From Ruminococcus sp. (GTDB lineage Bacteria > Bacillota > Clostridia > Oscillospirales > Ruminococcaceae): DNA of 62,246 nt. Made by a program: the position numbers and the translations under genes. The notes below the pieces were generated by a model that saw only the letters and a program-made list of their open reading frames with translations, was not told the DNA's origin and made no database searches. Below are positions 41,991-50,664 of this stretch, one piece after another; position 1 is the first letter of the stretch, and each line of letters begins with the position of its first letter. The stretch spans positions 1-62,246 of the forward strand of contig JAFZRF010000010.1 of the NCBI GenBank assembly GCA_017620025.1, given 5' to 3'.

Positions 41991-42019
41991 TTGACCTTTA
42001 AGGAGATTTCTGATATAAT
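41991..42019 (+). promoter_or_regulatory. Promoter of the mscS gene
   Basis: TTGACC (41991-41996), 17-bp spacer, TATAAT (42014-42019). Confidence 0.82.
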
Positions 42020-42047
42020 TAAAGTATAAAAACAAAGGAGGGACGAT

Positions 42048-42893
42048 ATGACAGCTTCACAGACAATACAGGATCAGGTAGACCGTGCTTCAGGCATTCT
42101 CTCAGGCATCGCCGAGCATCTGAAGGCTGCTGCACCGTCTATAGTCGCCGCACTCATCATACTCGCTGCCGGTTTTCTCATATCAAAGCTGATCGCACAT
42201 ATAGCTTCAAAGGCTATCGGAAGATCCAAGATCGACGGCAGTGCAAGAAGCTTCCTCGTCTCACTCATAAGGATCACCCTCTATGTCATAGTGCTTATTA
42301 TGGCGCTCTCGATGCTCAAGGTGCCGATGTCGTCGATACTCACAGTTCTCGGCGCAGCAGGCCTCGCTGTCAGCCTTGCGCTCCAGAACTGCCTTTCAAA
42401 TCTCTGCGGAGGCTTCATAATCCTCTTCTCGAAGCCCTTCTCCTCGGGAGATACCGTTGAGCTTGACGGTACCGTCGGAAAGGTATCGGCAATCGGTATC
42501 CTTTACACAAAGATCGTTACTCTCGACGGAAAGACTGTATATATCCCGAACGGCAAGGTCTCGGAGTCGAAGATAATCAACTTCACCGCCGATTCGGTGC
42601 GCCGCATAGACCAGACATTCAGTATCGCCTTCTCTGCCGATGCAGACAAGGCAAAGCAGGTGATACTCGATATCATCAAGAACAGTCCCATACTGCTCGA
42701 TTCTCCTGCACCGGTAGTACGCATGAGCGGACAGACCGAATGTGCAGTTACCATCGATGCTCTTGTATGGACTAAAAACGAAAACTACTACACTGCCCGC
42801 TATGATCTTATTGAGGGCGTGAAAGCCGCATTTGACCGTGAGGGCATTGAGATTCCCTTTCCTCAGACAGACGTACATATCAAGAACACCTGA
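42048..42893 (+). CDS. Small-conductance mechanosensitive channel (MscS family)
   Basis: 281 residues: three membrane helices (about 28-47, 68-90, 98-122), the third being the Gly/Ala-packed pore helix (LTVLGAAGLAVSLALQNCLSNL), then the beta domain (FSSGDTVELDGTVGKVSAIG) and C-terminal cytoplasmic part. It would release solutes on osmotic downshift. GGAGGG precedes the ATG. The phosphoesterase gene follows by 23 bp. Confidence 0.93.
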   Translation: MTASQTIQDQVDRASGILSGIAEHLKAAAPSIVAALIILAAGFLISKLIAHIASKAIGRSKIDGSARSFLVSLIRITLYVIVLIMALSMLKVPMSSILTVLGAAGLAVSLALQNCLSNLCGGFIILFSKPFSSGDTVELDGTVGKVSAIGILYTKIVTLDGKTVYIPNGKVSESKIINFTADSVRRIDQTFSIAFSADADKAKQVILDIIKNSPILLDSPAPVVRMSGQTECAVTIDALVWTKNENYYTARYDLIEGVKAAFDREGIEIPFPQTDVHIKNT

Positions 42894-42916
42894 CAGCGAC
42901 CGAGAGGAGGCATATC

Positions 42917-43804
42917 ATGGCTTCATCCTATGGTTACAATGGTTACAGACGTACACAGCAGCGCCGCCCGGTCAGGACTGCAAGGAAAAAGCATCCTCTG
43001 CTGCGTAAGATATTCATCATAGCTGCGCTTTTCGGCCTGTGGTGGTTCAGCAACTATACCCTCAGGACAAAGCACACATCTGTTCACTCAGACAAGATAA
43101 AGGAGCCGTTCCGTGCGGTCGTGCTCGCAGATCAGCACGCAACTGAGAACGGCATATCCAACGACGTCATAGAATCCCGCATCGACAATGCTGAGCCGGA
43201 CGTCATCTTTGTGCTGGGCGATATGTACTCAAGAGAAAGCGAATGGGATCAGATAAAGATACCAATAGGCCTTATATCAGACCTTACGGCAAAGGGCTAT
43301 CCGGTATACTTCGTTCCCGGCGATCATGATACCGGCAGCGATTATCTGCTCGCTCTCAAGTCGGCTCGTGTAAAGATCATGAGCTACCGTTCGGAGACCG
43401 CCGATATCAAGGGCAACCGTATACAGATCATGGGTATAGACAACGTGAACTACAGCCCTGGCTTCGACCTCTCGACTGCGTTTACAAAGGACCCGGAGGC
43501 ATTCAGCATCCTTATGGCGCATATCCCGAACTACAAGGCATTCTCAGCTTTCGGGGCCGATCTTACGCTCTGCGCCGATACTCACGGCGGTATGACGAGA
43601 CTGCCGCTCCTCGGTCCGATACTTGATGTATCAGATATGAAGCTGCTCCCGAAGGTCACCGGCGACGGTGAATACTACGACAAGGGATGGTTCAGCTATG
43701 AAGGCGGCGAGATGTTCATAACCTCCGGCATAGGTGCTTCTCCCCTGCCGGTAAGGCTGTGGAACAGACCGGAGATCGTGGTCATGGACTTTTATCCTCT
43801 TTGA
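42917..43804 (+). CDS. Membrane-anchored metallophosphoesterase
   Basis: 295 residues: a basic N-terminal segment, one membrane helix (about 33-48) and a calcineurin-like domain. Metal motifs in order are LADQHA (DxH), LGDMY (GD), PGDHD (GNHD-type box with Asp replacing Asn), AHIPN and CADTHGG (replacing GHTHGG). Such proteins hydrolyse phosphate esters or undecaprenyl/lipid-A-type pyrophosphates; the substrate is unknown. The Asn-to-Asp change in the third box and Asp in place of Gly-His in the last are unusual. Confidence 0.8.
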   Translation: MASSYGYNGYRRTQQRRPVRTARKKHPLLRKIFIIAALFGLWWFSNYTLRTKHTSVHSDKIKEPFRAVVLADQHATENGISNDVIESRIDNAEPDVIFVLGDMYSRESEWDQIKIPIGLISDLTAKGYPVYFVPGDHDTGSDYLLALKSARVKIMSYRSETADIKGNRIQIMGIDNVNYSPGFDLSTAFTKDPEAFSILMAHIPNYKAFSAFGADLTLCADTHGGMTRLPLLGPILDVSDMKLLPKVTGDGEYYDKGWFSYEGGEMFITSGIGASPLPVRLWNRPEIVVMDFYPL

Positions 43805-43816
43805 CAAGGAGATACA

Positions 43817-45046
43817 ATGATAGATATACTTATTATCGGCGGCGGCGCATCAGGGCTTGCTGCCGCCGTCTTTTCAAAGCAGACCGCTCCGGATGCGGAG
43901 ACAGTCATAGCAGAAAGACTGCCGCGAGTCGGCAAGAAGATACTTGCGACCGGCAACGGCAGATGCAATCTCGGCAACAGGAATCTTTCGGCAGACAACT
44001 ACCACGGCTCCGTGGATGCAATGGACGTCATCTCACGTACTCCCTCAGCGGAGGAGTTTTTCCGCAGTCTCGGTGTACTTACCTTTTCCGATGAGCAGGG
44101 CAGGCTCTACCCCTACAGCGGGGCGGCGGCTACCGTGCTCAATGCGCTCAGACAGCGTGCAGAGACTCTCGGTGTGCGTGTAGAATGCGGATTTGCCGTC
44201 TCAGGTATCAGATACGGAAATGATCACTGGGAGGTAACGGCGGATGACGGGAGGACTCTGAAATGCCGCAGGCTTATTATTGCTGCCGGCGGTCATGCTG
44301 ATCCGAAATCCGGTACGGACGGGACTATGCTGCGTATCCTGCGTGATATGGGATATCAGATAGCAAAATGCTCTCCGGCTGTTGCTCCGCTGAAGACCGA
44401 TCCGGCTCTGCTAAAAGGCCTCAAGGGCATTCGTGCAAGATGCCGTGTTCAGGCTTATGCAGAGGGCAAGTACCTTCATACCGAGGAGGGCGAGATACAG
44501 TTCACGGAGACGATGCTATCCGGTATCTGCGTGTTCAATCTTGCCTATCTGTGGGGCAGGTACGGAGAGAAGCTGCGTATCATCACAGACCTTGCACCGG
44601 ATATGAATACCGAGGAGCTCTGCGGTTATCTCCGTGAGGTGAGAAAGCTCTCAGGCGAGGCACCGGTAAGCGAGCTGCTGTGCGGTATGTTCCGGCGTGA
44701 GCTTGCCGCATACATCACAAAAGCGGCACTCAGAAAAAAGGATATCCAGCAGATAAGGAAGCTCACCGACAGCGACCTCCGTCACGTTGCTGATACCGTC
44801 AAGGGGCTCTCCTTCCCTGTTACAGGCTGTGCGCCGTGGCAGAACGCTCAGTCCACCTGCGGCGGAGTAAAGGCTGTATGTATAGGCAGCGATATGAGCT
44901 CAAAGCTGCACGGCAACCTCTGGCTGTGCGGCGAGATAGCCGATACCGCCGGAGACTGCGGCGGATATAATCTCCAGTGGGCGTGGTCTTCCGGTATCCT
45001 TGCCGGAACGAATGCGGCGCTCTCACTGAAAGGAAGTAAACGATGA
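43817..45046 (+). CDS. BaiN/HI0933-family FAD-dependent oxidoreductase
   Basis: 409 residues. The dinucleotide-binding N-terminus IIGGGASGLAAAVFS and LPRVGKKILATGNGRCNLGN are the diagnostic segments of the YhiN/BaiN (aminoacetone oxidase-like) flavoproteins. The C-terminus GEIADTAGDCGGYNLQWAWSSG closes the FAD site. Annotated roles vary; the physiological substrate is not known. Its stop overlaps the next flavoprotein gene by 4 bp (ATGA), so translation is coupled. Confidence 0.9.
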   Translation: MIDILIIGGGASGLAAAVFSKQTAPDAETVIAERLPRVGKKILATGNGRCNLGNRNLSADNYHGSVDAMDVISRTPSAEEFFRSLGVLTFSDEQGRLYPYSGAAATVLNALRQRAETLGVRVECGFAVSGIRYGNDHWEVTADDGRTLKCRRLIIAAGGHADPKSGTDGTMLRILRDMGYQIAKCSPAVAPLKTDPALLKGLKGIRARCRVQAYAEGKYLHTEEGEIQFTETMLSGICVFNLAYLWGRYGEKLRIITDLAPDMNTEELCGYLREVRKLSGEAPVSELLCGMFRRELAAYITKAALRKKDIQQIRKLTDSDLRHVADTVKGLSFPVTGCAPWQNAQSTCGGVKAVCIGSDMSSKLHGNLWLCGEIADTAGDCGGYNLQWAWSSGILAGTNAALSLKGSKR

Positions 45047-46635
45047 TAAGAGTAAGCGGGATAAGCGTCCCTCTTGAATACGACTTCACAAAGCTCCGTG
45101 AGCTCTGCGTCAGGAAGCTCGGCATAGCCGACAAAAGCATAAAGGAAGTCAGGCTTTCAAAAAAGGCTGTCGATGCCCGCAGGAAGTCGGACGTACACTT
45201 TACCATATCCCTCGACATACAGGCAGCCGGAGAGGAAAGGCTGCTGAAGCGGCTCAAAAATGCCGTCGCTGTCAGCGCTGAGGAGTATACTGTTCCTGTG
45301 CCGGAAAAGCTGCCGGAGAAATCTCCGGTCATCGTGGGATTCGGGCCTGCGGGTATGTTCTCCGCACTCGTTCTCGCTATGGCAGGCGCAAAGCCGGTAG
45401 TCCTCGAGCGCGGATATGACGTTGACAGCCGTGTCAAGGCGGTGGAGGAATTCCAGTCCGGCGGAAGGCTCGACCCGGAATGCAACGTGCAGTTCGGCGA
45501 GGGCGGCGCAGGCACCTTCTCTGACGGAAAGCTGACCACAGGGATACGTGACAGGCGCATCGGCTGGGTGCTGAAGCAGCTTGCAGAGGCAGGCGCACCG
45601 GAGGAGATACTCTATCTTGCCAAGCCGCATATCGGCACGGACAAGCTGCGTGAATGCGTAAAGAACATACGAAAGAAAGTCATAAGCCTCGGCGGGGAGA
45701 TACGCTTCGGGGCAAGGTTCTGCGGATATACCGAAGAAAACGGCCGCATAACCGCCGCGGAGTACGAAGGATCCGACGGCAGGCATACCATAGAGACCGA
45801 CAGGGTGATACTCGCCTCCGGCCACAGCGCCCGTGACGTGTTCGAGCTGCTTTACAGCCGGAAGGTCTCGCTCAGTCAGAAGAATTTCTCCGTGGGTGTC
45901 CGTATAGAGCATCTGCGGAAAGACATAGACAGCGCTATGTACGGCAGCTTCGCCGGACATCCTGCGCTGAAAGCCGCCGACTACAAGCTGGCGGTGCATC
46001 TGCCGGACGGAAGGAGCCTTTATACCTTCTGTATGTGCCCGGGCGGCTACGTCGTTGCAGCCTCCTCGGAGGAGGGCAGGCTCGCCGTGAACGGTATGAG
46101 CTGCTTTGCCCGTGATGCAGAGAACTCCAACAGCGCACTGCTCGTCGGCATAGGTCCGGCGGACTACGGCAGCGACCATCCGCTTGCGGGTATGTACCTG
46201 CAGCGTGAGCTTGAGGAAAAGGCTTTTATCGCAGGAGGTTCGGATTACTCCGCTCCCGTGACGACAGTGGGCGGTCTGCTGGGCGGATATACCCCAGACA
46301 GCTTCGGCAGGGTAAAGCCTTCCTACCGTCCTTCCGTAAGATTTGCGCCGCCGGAGGAATACCTCCCGGACTACGTCTGCGGCGCTCTGCGTGAGGGCAT
46401 AAAGGAAATGGGAAAGAAGATAAAGGGCTTCGATATGCCCGATGCGGTGCTCACAGGCATCGAGAGCCGCAGCAGCTCACCGGTGCGTATCGACCGTGAC
46501 AGCAGTCTTCAGTCACTGTCGCTCCGGGGGCTCTATCCATGCGGTGAGGGTGCCGGATATGCTGGCGGCATAGTATCAGCCGCCGTTGACGGCATAAAAT
46601 GTGCAGAGGCTGTCCTCGGAAAGGAAGATATATGA
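45043..46635 (+). CDS. NAD(P)/FAD-dependent oxidoreductase (COG2509 type)
   Basis: 530 residues. An N-terminal ferredoxin-like subdomain (about 1-85) precedes the FAD motif VIVGFGPAGMFSALVLA (about 95-115), with GEGGAGTFSDGKLTTGIRD and the C-terminal GAGYAGGIVSAAVDGIKCAE typical of this group of large uncharacterised flavoproteins. The gene is coupled to its neighbours on both sides by 4-bp ATGA overlaps. Confidence 0.9.
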   Translation: MIRVSGISVPLEYDFTKLRELCVRKLGIADKSIKEVRLSKKAVDARRKSDVHFTISLDIQAAGEERLLKRLKNAVAVSAEEYTVPVPEKLPEKSPVIVGFGPAGMFSALVLAMAGAKPVVLERGYDVDSRVKAVEEFQSGGRLDPECNVQFGEGGAGTFSDGKLTTGIRDRRIGWVLKQLAEAGAPEEILYLAKPHIGTDKLRECVKNIRKKVISLGGEIRFGARFCGYTEENGRITAAEYEGSDGRHTIETDRVILASGHSARDVFELLYSRKVSLSQKNFSVGVRIEHLRKDIDSAMYGSFAGHPALKAADYKLAVHLPDGRSLYTFCMCPGGYVVAASSEEGRLAVNGMSCFARDAENSNSALLVGIGPADYGSDHPLAGMYLQRELEEKAFIAGGSDYSAPVTTVGGLLGGYTPDSFGRVKPSYRPSVRFAPPEEYLPDYVCGALREGIKEMGKKIKGFDMPDAVLTGIESRSSSPVRIDRDSSLQSLSLRGLYPCGEGAGYAGGIVSAAVDGIKCAEAVLGKEDI

Positions 46636-47531
46636 AGCTGCTCGTTACAGGCGGTACGGTCTTTGCAAGCCGATATACCGCAGAGTATTTCCGTGACAGA
46701 GGTCACGACGTCTACACTCTCAACCGCGGCAGCCGCCCTCAGCCTGAGGGTGTCACCCTTATTAAGGGAGACAGACACGACTGCCGGGAACTGCTCAGAG
46801 CTCACAGCTTTGATGCCGTGCTTGATATAACAGCTTACAACGCCGAAGATGTGAACGGACTGCTTGACGGGCTCGGGGACTTCGGAAGCTATATACTCAT
46901 AAGCTCCAGCGCTGTTTACCCTGAGACCGCTCCGCAGCCGTTCAGCGAATCGGAGGAATGCGGGCCGAACATCATCTGGGGCAGCTACGGCACTGACAAG
47001 ATCGCTGCCGAGAAAGCTCTGCATGAACGTGTGCCGGAGGCTTATATCCTCCGTCCGCCTTATCTCTGCGGCAGGATGAACAATCTCTACCGTGAGGCAT
47101 TCGTGTTTGAATGTGCTGAGAAAGGGCTGCCGTTCTATGTGCCGGAAGACGGTACGCTTCCCCTGCAGTTCTTCGATATCGGGGATATGTGCCGGTTCAT
47201 GGAGATACTGCTTGAGAAAAAGCCGGAGCAGAGGATATACAACGTCGGCAACAGCAGTACGGTAACTGCTGAGGAATGGGTGCTGGAGTGCTACAGCGTG
47301 CTCGGCAAAGTACCGGAGATAAAGTATGTAAAGGCCGATTTCCCGCAGAGGAGCTATTTCCCATTCCACCCTTACGCCTACAGGCTCGACGTTTCCGCTA
47401 TGGAGGCGCTTATGCCGGAGACACTGCCCTTCCGTGAAGGGCTCGTAAGTTCCTATGAGTGGTACAAAGACCACAGGGACTGTATCGTAAGAAAACCGCT
47501 TCTTGACTACATAGAGAATAATCTGAGGTGA
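46632..47531 (+). CDS. NAD-dependent epimerase/dehydratase family protein
   Basis: 299 residues with a Rossmann N-terminus (LLVTGGTVFASRYTAEYF). The serine of the extended-SDR active site is in ISSSAVYP, followed by the YxxxK-like SYGTDKIAAEKALH. It resembles NAD-dependent nucleotide-sugar epimerases and the chloroplast CSP41-type proteins. The start at 46632 overlaps the preceding stop by 4 bp. The substrate is not evident from the neighbours. Confidence 0.82.
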   Translation: MKLLVTGGTVFASRYTAEYFRDRGHDVYTLNRGSRPQPEGVTLIKGDRHDCRELLRAHSFDAVLDITAYNAEDVNGLLDGLGDFGSYILISSSAVYPETAPQPFSESEECGPNIIWGSYGTDKIAAEKALHERVPEAYILRPPYLCGRMNNLYREAFVFECAEKGLPFYVPEDGTLPLQFFDIGDMCRFMEILLEKKPEQRIYNVGNSSTVTAEEWVLECYSVLGKVPEIKYVKADFPQRSYFPFHPYAYRLDVSAMEALMPETLPFREGLVSSYEWYKDHRDCIVRKPLLDYIENNLR

Positions 47532-47535
47532 TATC

Positions 47536-48045
47536 ATGCTAAGATTCAGACCGTTCAAGGAATGCGATGCACCGGTAATAGCCGGATGGATAAGAGACGA
47601 ATACTCTTTCCGGCTGTGGTGCGCAGACAGATTTGAGAAATACCCGCTCACGGCCGCTGACCTTATCGGGCACTATGACGGCTTTGCGGACTCGGACAGC
47701 TTTTTCCAGTTCACTGCATACGATGAAAAGGGCGTTGCAGGGCATATGATAATGCGCTTTACTGACAGTGAAAAGAAGACAGTGCGCTTCGGCTTCGTGA
47801 TCGTTGACTATGACCGCAGAGGAACAGGACTCGGCAAAGAGATGATGCTCATTGCGGAGAAGTACGCCTTTGAGTTTCTCGGTGCTGAGAAGATAACTCT
47901 CGGCGTATTCGAGAACAATCCCGCAGCCTACCACTGTTACCGTGCAGCAGGCTTCCATGAGGTTAAGACTGAGAATACAGAGACATACGGAGTATTCGGA
48001 GAAACATGGAAGTGCATCGAGATGGAGCTTGAACGCCCGGAATAA
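47536..48045 (+). CDS. GNAT family N-acetyltransferase
   Basis: 169 residues with the acetyl-CoA loop DRRGTGLGKEMMLIAEKYAF (R/QxxGxG/A) and the C-terminal ITLGVFENNPAAYHCYRAAGF typical of RimJ/RimL-like GNATs. The substrate is unknown. It starts 4 bp after the epimerase gene, so it belongs to the same operon. Confidence 0.9.
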   Translation: MLRFRPFKECDAPVIAGWIRDEYSFRLWCADRFEKYPLTAADLIGHYDGFADSDSFFQFTAYDEKGVAGHMIMRFTDSEKKTVRFGFVIVDYDRRGTGLGKEMMLIAEKYAFEFLGAEKITLGVFENNPAAYHCYRAAGFHEVKTENTETYGVFGETWKCIEMELERPE

Positions 48046-48121
48046 TAAAGTATTTATGGGCAGCTGCCCTGAATAAAAAGAGAGACACAAACACCTATAC
48101 CCCACAGAATGGAGGAGAACT

Positions 48122-48391
48122 ATGAAGATAAACGTTATAGGCGGCGAGATGAGCCGTGCAGAGATCGACCAGTACCTCGAGTACGCCAGACAGAAATATA
48201 TCGGCAGGCAGATAAGCCAGATGGATATCACCATTGACGGTGAGTTCGTAGATCTGAAAGTGCATTTCTGCGATACAAACTTCCAGCACGCCTACCGGTC
48301 CGCAGACTACCTCGTAAACACCATGGACAAACTCAATGACGCCAAGCAGAAGGAGTTCTCCGAAAAGGAAAGACATCCGGCTGTGGAGTGA
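48122..48391 (+). CDS. Small conserved protein, function unknown
   Basis: 89 residues, soluble. The N-terminal part SRAEIDQYLEYARQKYIGRQ is helical, followed by a strand pair (MDITIDGEFVDLKVHF). The pattern is reminiscent of small proteins I recall near anaerobic nucleotide-reductase genes in Clostridia, but none is here and I do not assign a function. GGAGG precedes the ATG; rsmA starts 17 bp downstream, so the two are probably co-transcribed. Confidence 0.6.
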   Translation: MKINVIGGEMSRAEIDQYLEYARQKYIGRQISQMDITIDGEFVDLKVHFCDTNFQHAYRSADYLVNTMDKLNDAKQKEFSEKERHPAVE

Positions 48392-48408
48392 AACCAAACG
48401 GAGGAAAA

Positions 48409-49266
48409 ATGAACCTTACCAACATAAGCACCGTGAAGGACGTACTTTCACGGCACGGCTTCAGCTTCTCAAAGGGGCTGGGGCAGAACTTCATAATCAA
48501 TCCCGATATCTGCCCGAAGATCGCTGAATACGGCAACGCTCAGGCAGGCTACGGCATACTTGAGATAGGCACCGGCATCGGTGTTCTCACCAAGGAGCTT
48601 GCTCTCCGCGCGGACAGGGTCTCCGCTGTTGAGATCGATACCCGCCTGCTGCCCGTACTCGCTGAAACTCTCGACGGACTGGACAACATAAAGATATACA
48701 ACGAGGACGTAATGAAGGCTGACCTTCACCGCATCATCGCCGAGGACTTCGCAGGACTCAGGGCGGCGGTCTGTGCCAACCTCCCCTACTATATAACCTC
48801 GCCCGTTATCATGCTCCTGCTCGAGAGCCGTCTCCCGATAGACTCCATAACCGTTATGGTACAGAAGGAGGCCGCTCAGAGGCTCTGCGCCGCTGTGGGC
48901 AGCCGTGAATCGGGAGCGATAACAGTAGGCGTCAACTATTACGGTGAAGTGAAGAAGCTGTTCGACGTTTCCCGCGGCAGCTTCATGCCTGCGCCGAATG
49001 TGGATTCGGCTGTCATACGCATTGATCTGCACAAGGAGCTGCCGCTCAGTCAGGAGGACGAGAAATTCTTTTTCTCCGTCGTCAAGGCAGGTTTCTCGCA
49101 GCGCAGAAAGACACTGGCGAATGCGCTTTCCTCGAATATGGGGATAGCCAAGCAGGAGGTATATGATACTCTTGCCTCACTCGGACTCAACGAGCAGTCA
49201 CGCATAGAGGCGCTGACTATGGAGCAGCTGACTGCCTTTTCCAAGGCTCTCAGCAGCAGAGTATAA
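48409..49266 (+). CDS. rsmA: 16S rRNA dimethyladenosine transferase RsmA (KsgA)
   Basis: 285 residues. It dimethylates the two adenines of the 3' hairpin of 16S rRNA. SKGLGQNFIIN, the motif I ILEIGTGIGVLTKELA, the NLPYYITSPVIM catalytic motif (N/D-PPY type) and the C-terminal FSQRRKTLANALS are all present. ATG 48409 follows GGAGG; a frame opens 21 nt earlier. It ends before a bidirectional terminator. Confidence 0.97.
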   Translation: MNLTNISTVKDVLSRHGFSFSKGLGQNFIINPDICPKIAEYGNAQAGYGILEIGTGIGVLTKELALRADRVSAVEIDTRLLPVLAETLDGLDNIKIYNEDVMKADLHRIIAEDFAGLRAAVCANLPYYITSPVIMLLLESRLPIDSITVMVQKEAAQRLCAAVGSRESGAITVGVNYYGEVKKLFDVSRGSFMPAPNVDSAVIRIDLHKELPLSQEDEKFFFSVVKAGFSQRRKTLANALSSNMGIAKQEVYDTLASLGLNEQSRIEALTMEQLTAFSKALSSRV

Positions 49267-49272
49267 AAACTT

Positions 49273-49305
49273 ACGCCCGGACAAGGTAAAGCCTTATCCG
49301 GGCGT
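49273..49305. terminator. Convergent bidirectional terminator
   Basis: ACGCCCGGA-AAGG paired with CCTT-TCCGGGCGT, between rsmA and the converging YhfC-like gene. Confidence 0.8.
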
Positions 49306-49308
49306 TGT

Positions 49309-50121
49309 TCATTCTTCTTCGGGATACAGTATCTCGTCTCTTATGCTTTCTCCGTCTGTTATGCGGTACACAAAGTATATGACAGCCGTGCAGGCCATGA
49401 TGCCTGTCAGGCTTTTGAATACGACGCTCCCGGCAAACGATGCGACCCACGGAAGGAAGTTGACAAAGAGGTGCAGTCCCATGGCGAGGGCGAGCCAGCG
49501 CAGTCTGCGGTCGGAAGCTATCAGCTTCTTGTATACCAGCAGGGACAGTGCGAGCTGTACACCGAATACGGCTACGATTCCGACTGCGCCGATAAGGCTG
49601 ACGATAATGCCGCTGCCGGCAAGCCTGCTGAACTCTTCAGTTATTGCCTGCGCCTGTTCGGGAGTCTTTCCGGCTGTGAAGTATGTGATGCCTTCAGTGT
49701 TGAGAGTATGCGCACGGCTTACAATGCGGAAGGAATCGGCTGCACGCATAAGGCATTCAAGTCCGCCGTGGCCTATAGCATAGCAGACAGCTGCGGGAGT
49801 GCTGCGTACTCCCGATACCGGATACTTCATGGCGAGCCAGCGGCCAGTCTCCTCGGTGTACGCCACAAGCTCGGAGGCTATGGCCTGCTTTGCTGCAAAG
49901 GAGGCCGAGCCCAGCATGAGCATTGCTGCGATGTCGGCTGTCCTCGTTGCAAGAAAGTATGTCACCGCTCCGGCGATCAACGGGAAAATGCTCACCCTGC
50001 TGTATCTCTTCATGAAGAGGAAAGCCGCAACCGGAAGAATCAGATACACAAGACCTGTTATGCAGTAACCGAGAACGGTGCTGCCGGAGAATACTATCTC
50101 CTGTATTTCATTTTCAGTCAC
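49309..50121 (-). CDS. YhfC-family intramembrane protease
   Basis: 270 residues with about seven hydrophobic helices. Conserved elements of the YhfC (DUF2324) glutamic-type intramembrane protease group are EETGRWLAMKY (EExxR) and AIGHGGLECLM (GHGGxE). The start is taken as the GTG at 50121, because AGGAGG lies seven bases upstream; the frame could extend back through the tRNA, which is not plausible. Its substrate is unknown. Confidence 0.82.
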   Translation of the reverse strand: MTENEIQEIVFSGSTVLGYCITGLVYLILPVAAFLFMKRYSRVSIFPLIAGAVTYFLATRTADIAAMLMLGSASFAAKQAIASELVAYTEETGRWLAMKYPVSGVRSTPAAVCYAIGHGGLECLMRAADSFRIVSRAHTLNTEGITYFTAGKTPEQAQAITEEFSRLAGSGIIVSLIGAVGIVAVFGVQLALSLLVYKKLIASDRRLRWLALAMGLHLFVNFLPWVASFAGSVVFKSLTGIMACTAVIYFVYRITDGESIRDEILYPEEE

Positions 50122-50205
50122 GGGCTCACCTCCTGACATTTCATACCTGATATGTATGTATAGTACCACATCATAGCGGTCTGTGTCAAGAGAACTGTCT
50201 GTATA

Positions 50206-50238
50206 CAAAAAAATTCCGGAGCATCTGCTCCGGAATTT
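50206..50238 (-). terminator. Terminator of the tRNA-Pro gene
   Basis: On the minus strand AATTCCGGAGC and GCTCCGGAATT form a stem followed by seven T, about 20 bp after the tRNA 3' end. Confidence 0.9.
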
Positions 50239-50257
50239 GGGGTAATGTTGATTACAC

Positions 50258-50333
50258 TGGTCTGAGTGACGGGACTTGAACCCACGGCCTCTACCACCCC
50301 AAGGTAGCGCGCTACCAACTGCGCCACACCCAG
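50258..50333 (-). tRNA. tRNA-Pro (anticodon GGG)
   Basis: 76 nt folding into a standard cloverleaf. The acceptor CTGGGTG pairs with CACTCAG, the anticodon stem CTACC/GGTAG holds the loop TTGGGGT (anticodon GGG), the T-arm is GTGGG-TTCAAGT-CCCGT, and CCA is encoded. The first base pair is C-G, as in bacterial tRNA-Pro. Confidence 0.95.
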
Positions 50334-50377
50334 TCCGTTGTACCGTTTTGCGGTTTTCTCCGTAACCAACGATATAC

Positions 50378-50406
50378 ATTATACCATGCCTGAAATGATT
50401 TGTCAA
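50378..50406 (-). promoter_or_regulatory. Promoter of the tRNA-Pro gene
   Basis: On the minus strand TTGACA (50401-50406), 17-bp spacer, TATAAT (50378-50383): a full consensus promoter. Confidence 0.88.
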
Positions 50407-50535
50407 GGGTTTTTTGAAAAAAATTCAGAATATTTTATAGCTTTATGTCTGTGGCTATATACCGTCCAATACTCTTCATTCACCTGTGAGGGATGGTAAA
50501 TAATCATCGTAAAATACAAAAAATCCTTTATCCGG

Positions 50536-50564
50536 TTGACTTTGTGCCGCAGGTGCGGTATAAT
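50536..50564 (+). promoter_or_regulatory. Promoter of the EAL-solenoid gene
   Basis: TTGACT (50536-50541), 17-bp spacer, TATAAT (50559-50564). Transcription would begin near 50571. Confidence 0.8.
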
Positions 50565-50579
50565 TAAAGTGTATAGATA

Positions 50580-50650
50580 TTACGGTCGCTGCATACCGTA
50601 AATGCAGCCCGCAGAGATTGTCACTCCACCCGTCTTACCAAGGCTCTGCG
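50580..50650 (+). promoter_or_regulatory. Two leader hairpins of the EAL-solenoid mRNA
   Basis: TTACGGT (50580-50586) pairs with ACCGTAA (50595-50601), and CGCAGAG (50610-50616) pairs with CTCTGCG (50644-50650). The second stem ends two bases before the GATGGAGCG binding site, so it could modulate translation. The leader is too short for a known c-di-GMP riboswitch. Confidence 0.5.
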
Positions 50651-50664
50651 AGATGGAGCGATCT

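Noticed and set aside
45157-46179. 340-codon minus-strand frame inside the flavoprotein gene
   Set aside because: Shadow of a high-GC coding gene with FAD motifs on the plus strand.
50122-50406. N-terminal extension of the YhfC-like protein through the tRNA
   Set aside because: It would translate the tRNA-Pro gene and its terminator; the GTG at 50121 has a consensus binding site.
50565-50664. c-di-GMP riboswitch before the EAL gene
   Set aside because: The leader is shorter than the GEMM aptamers and lacks their conserved loops; only two simple hairpins are present.
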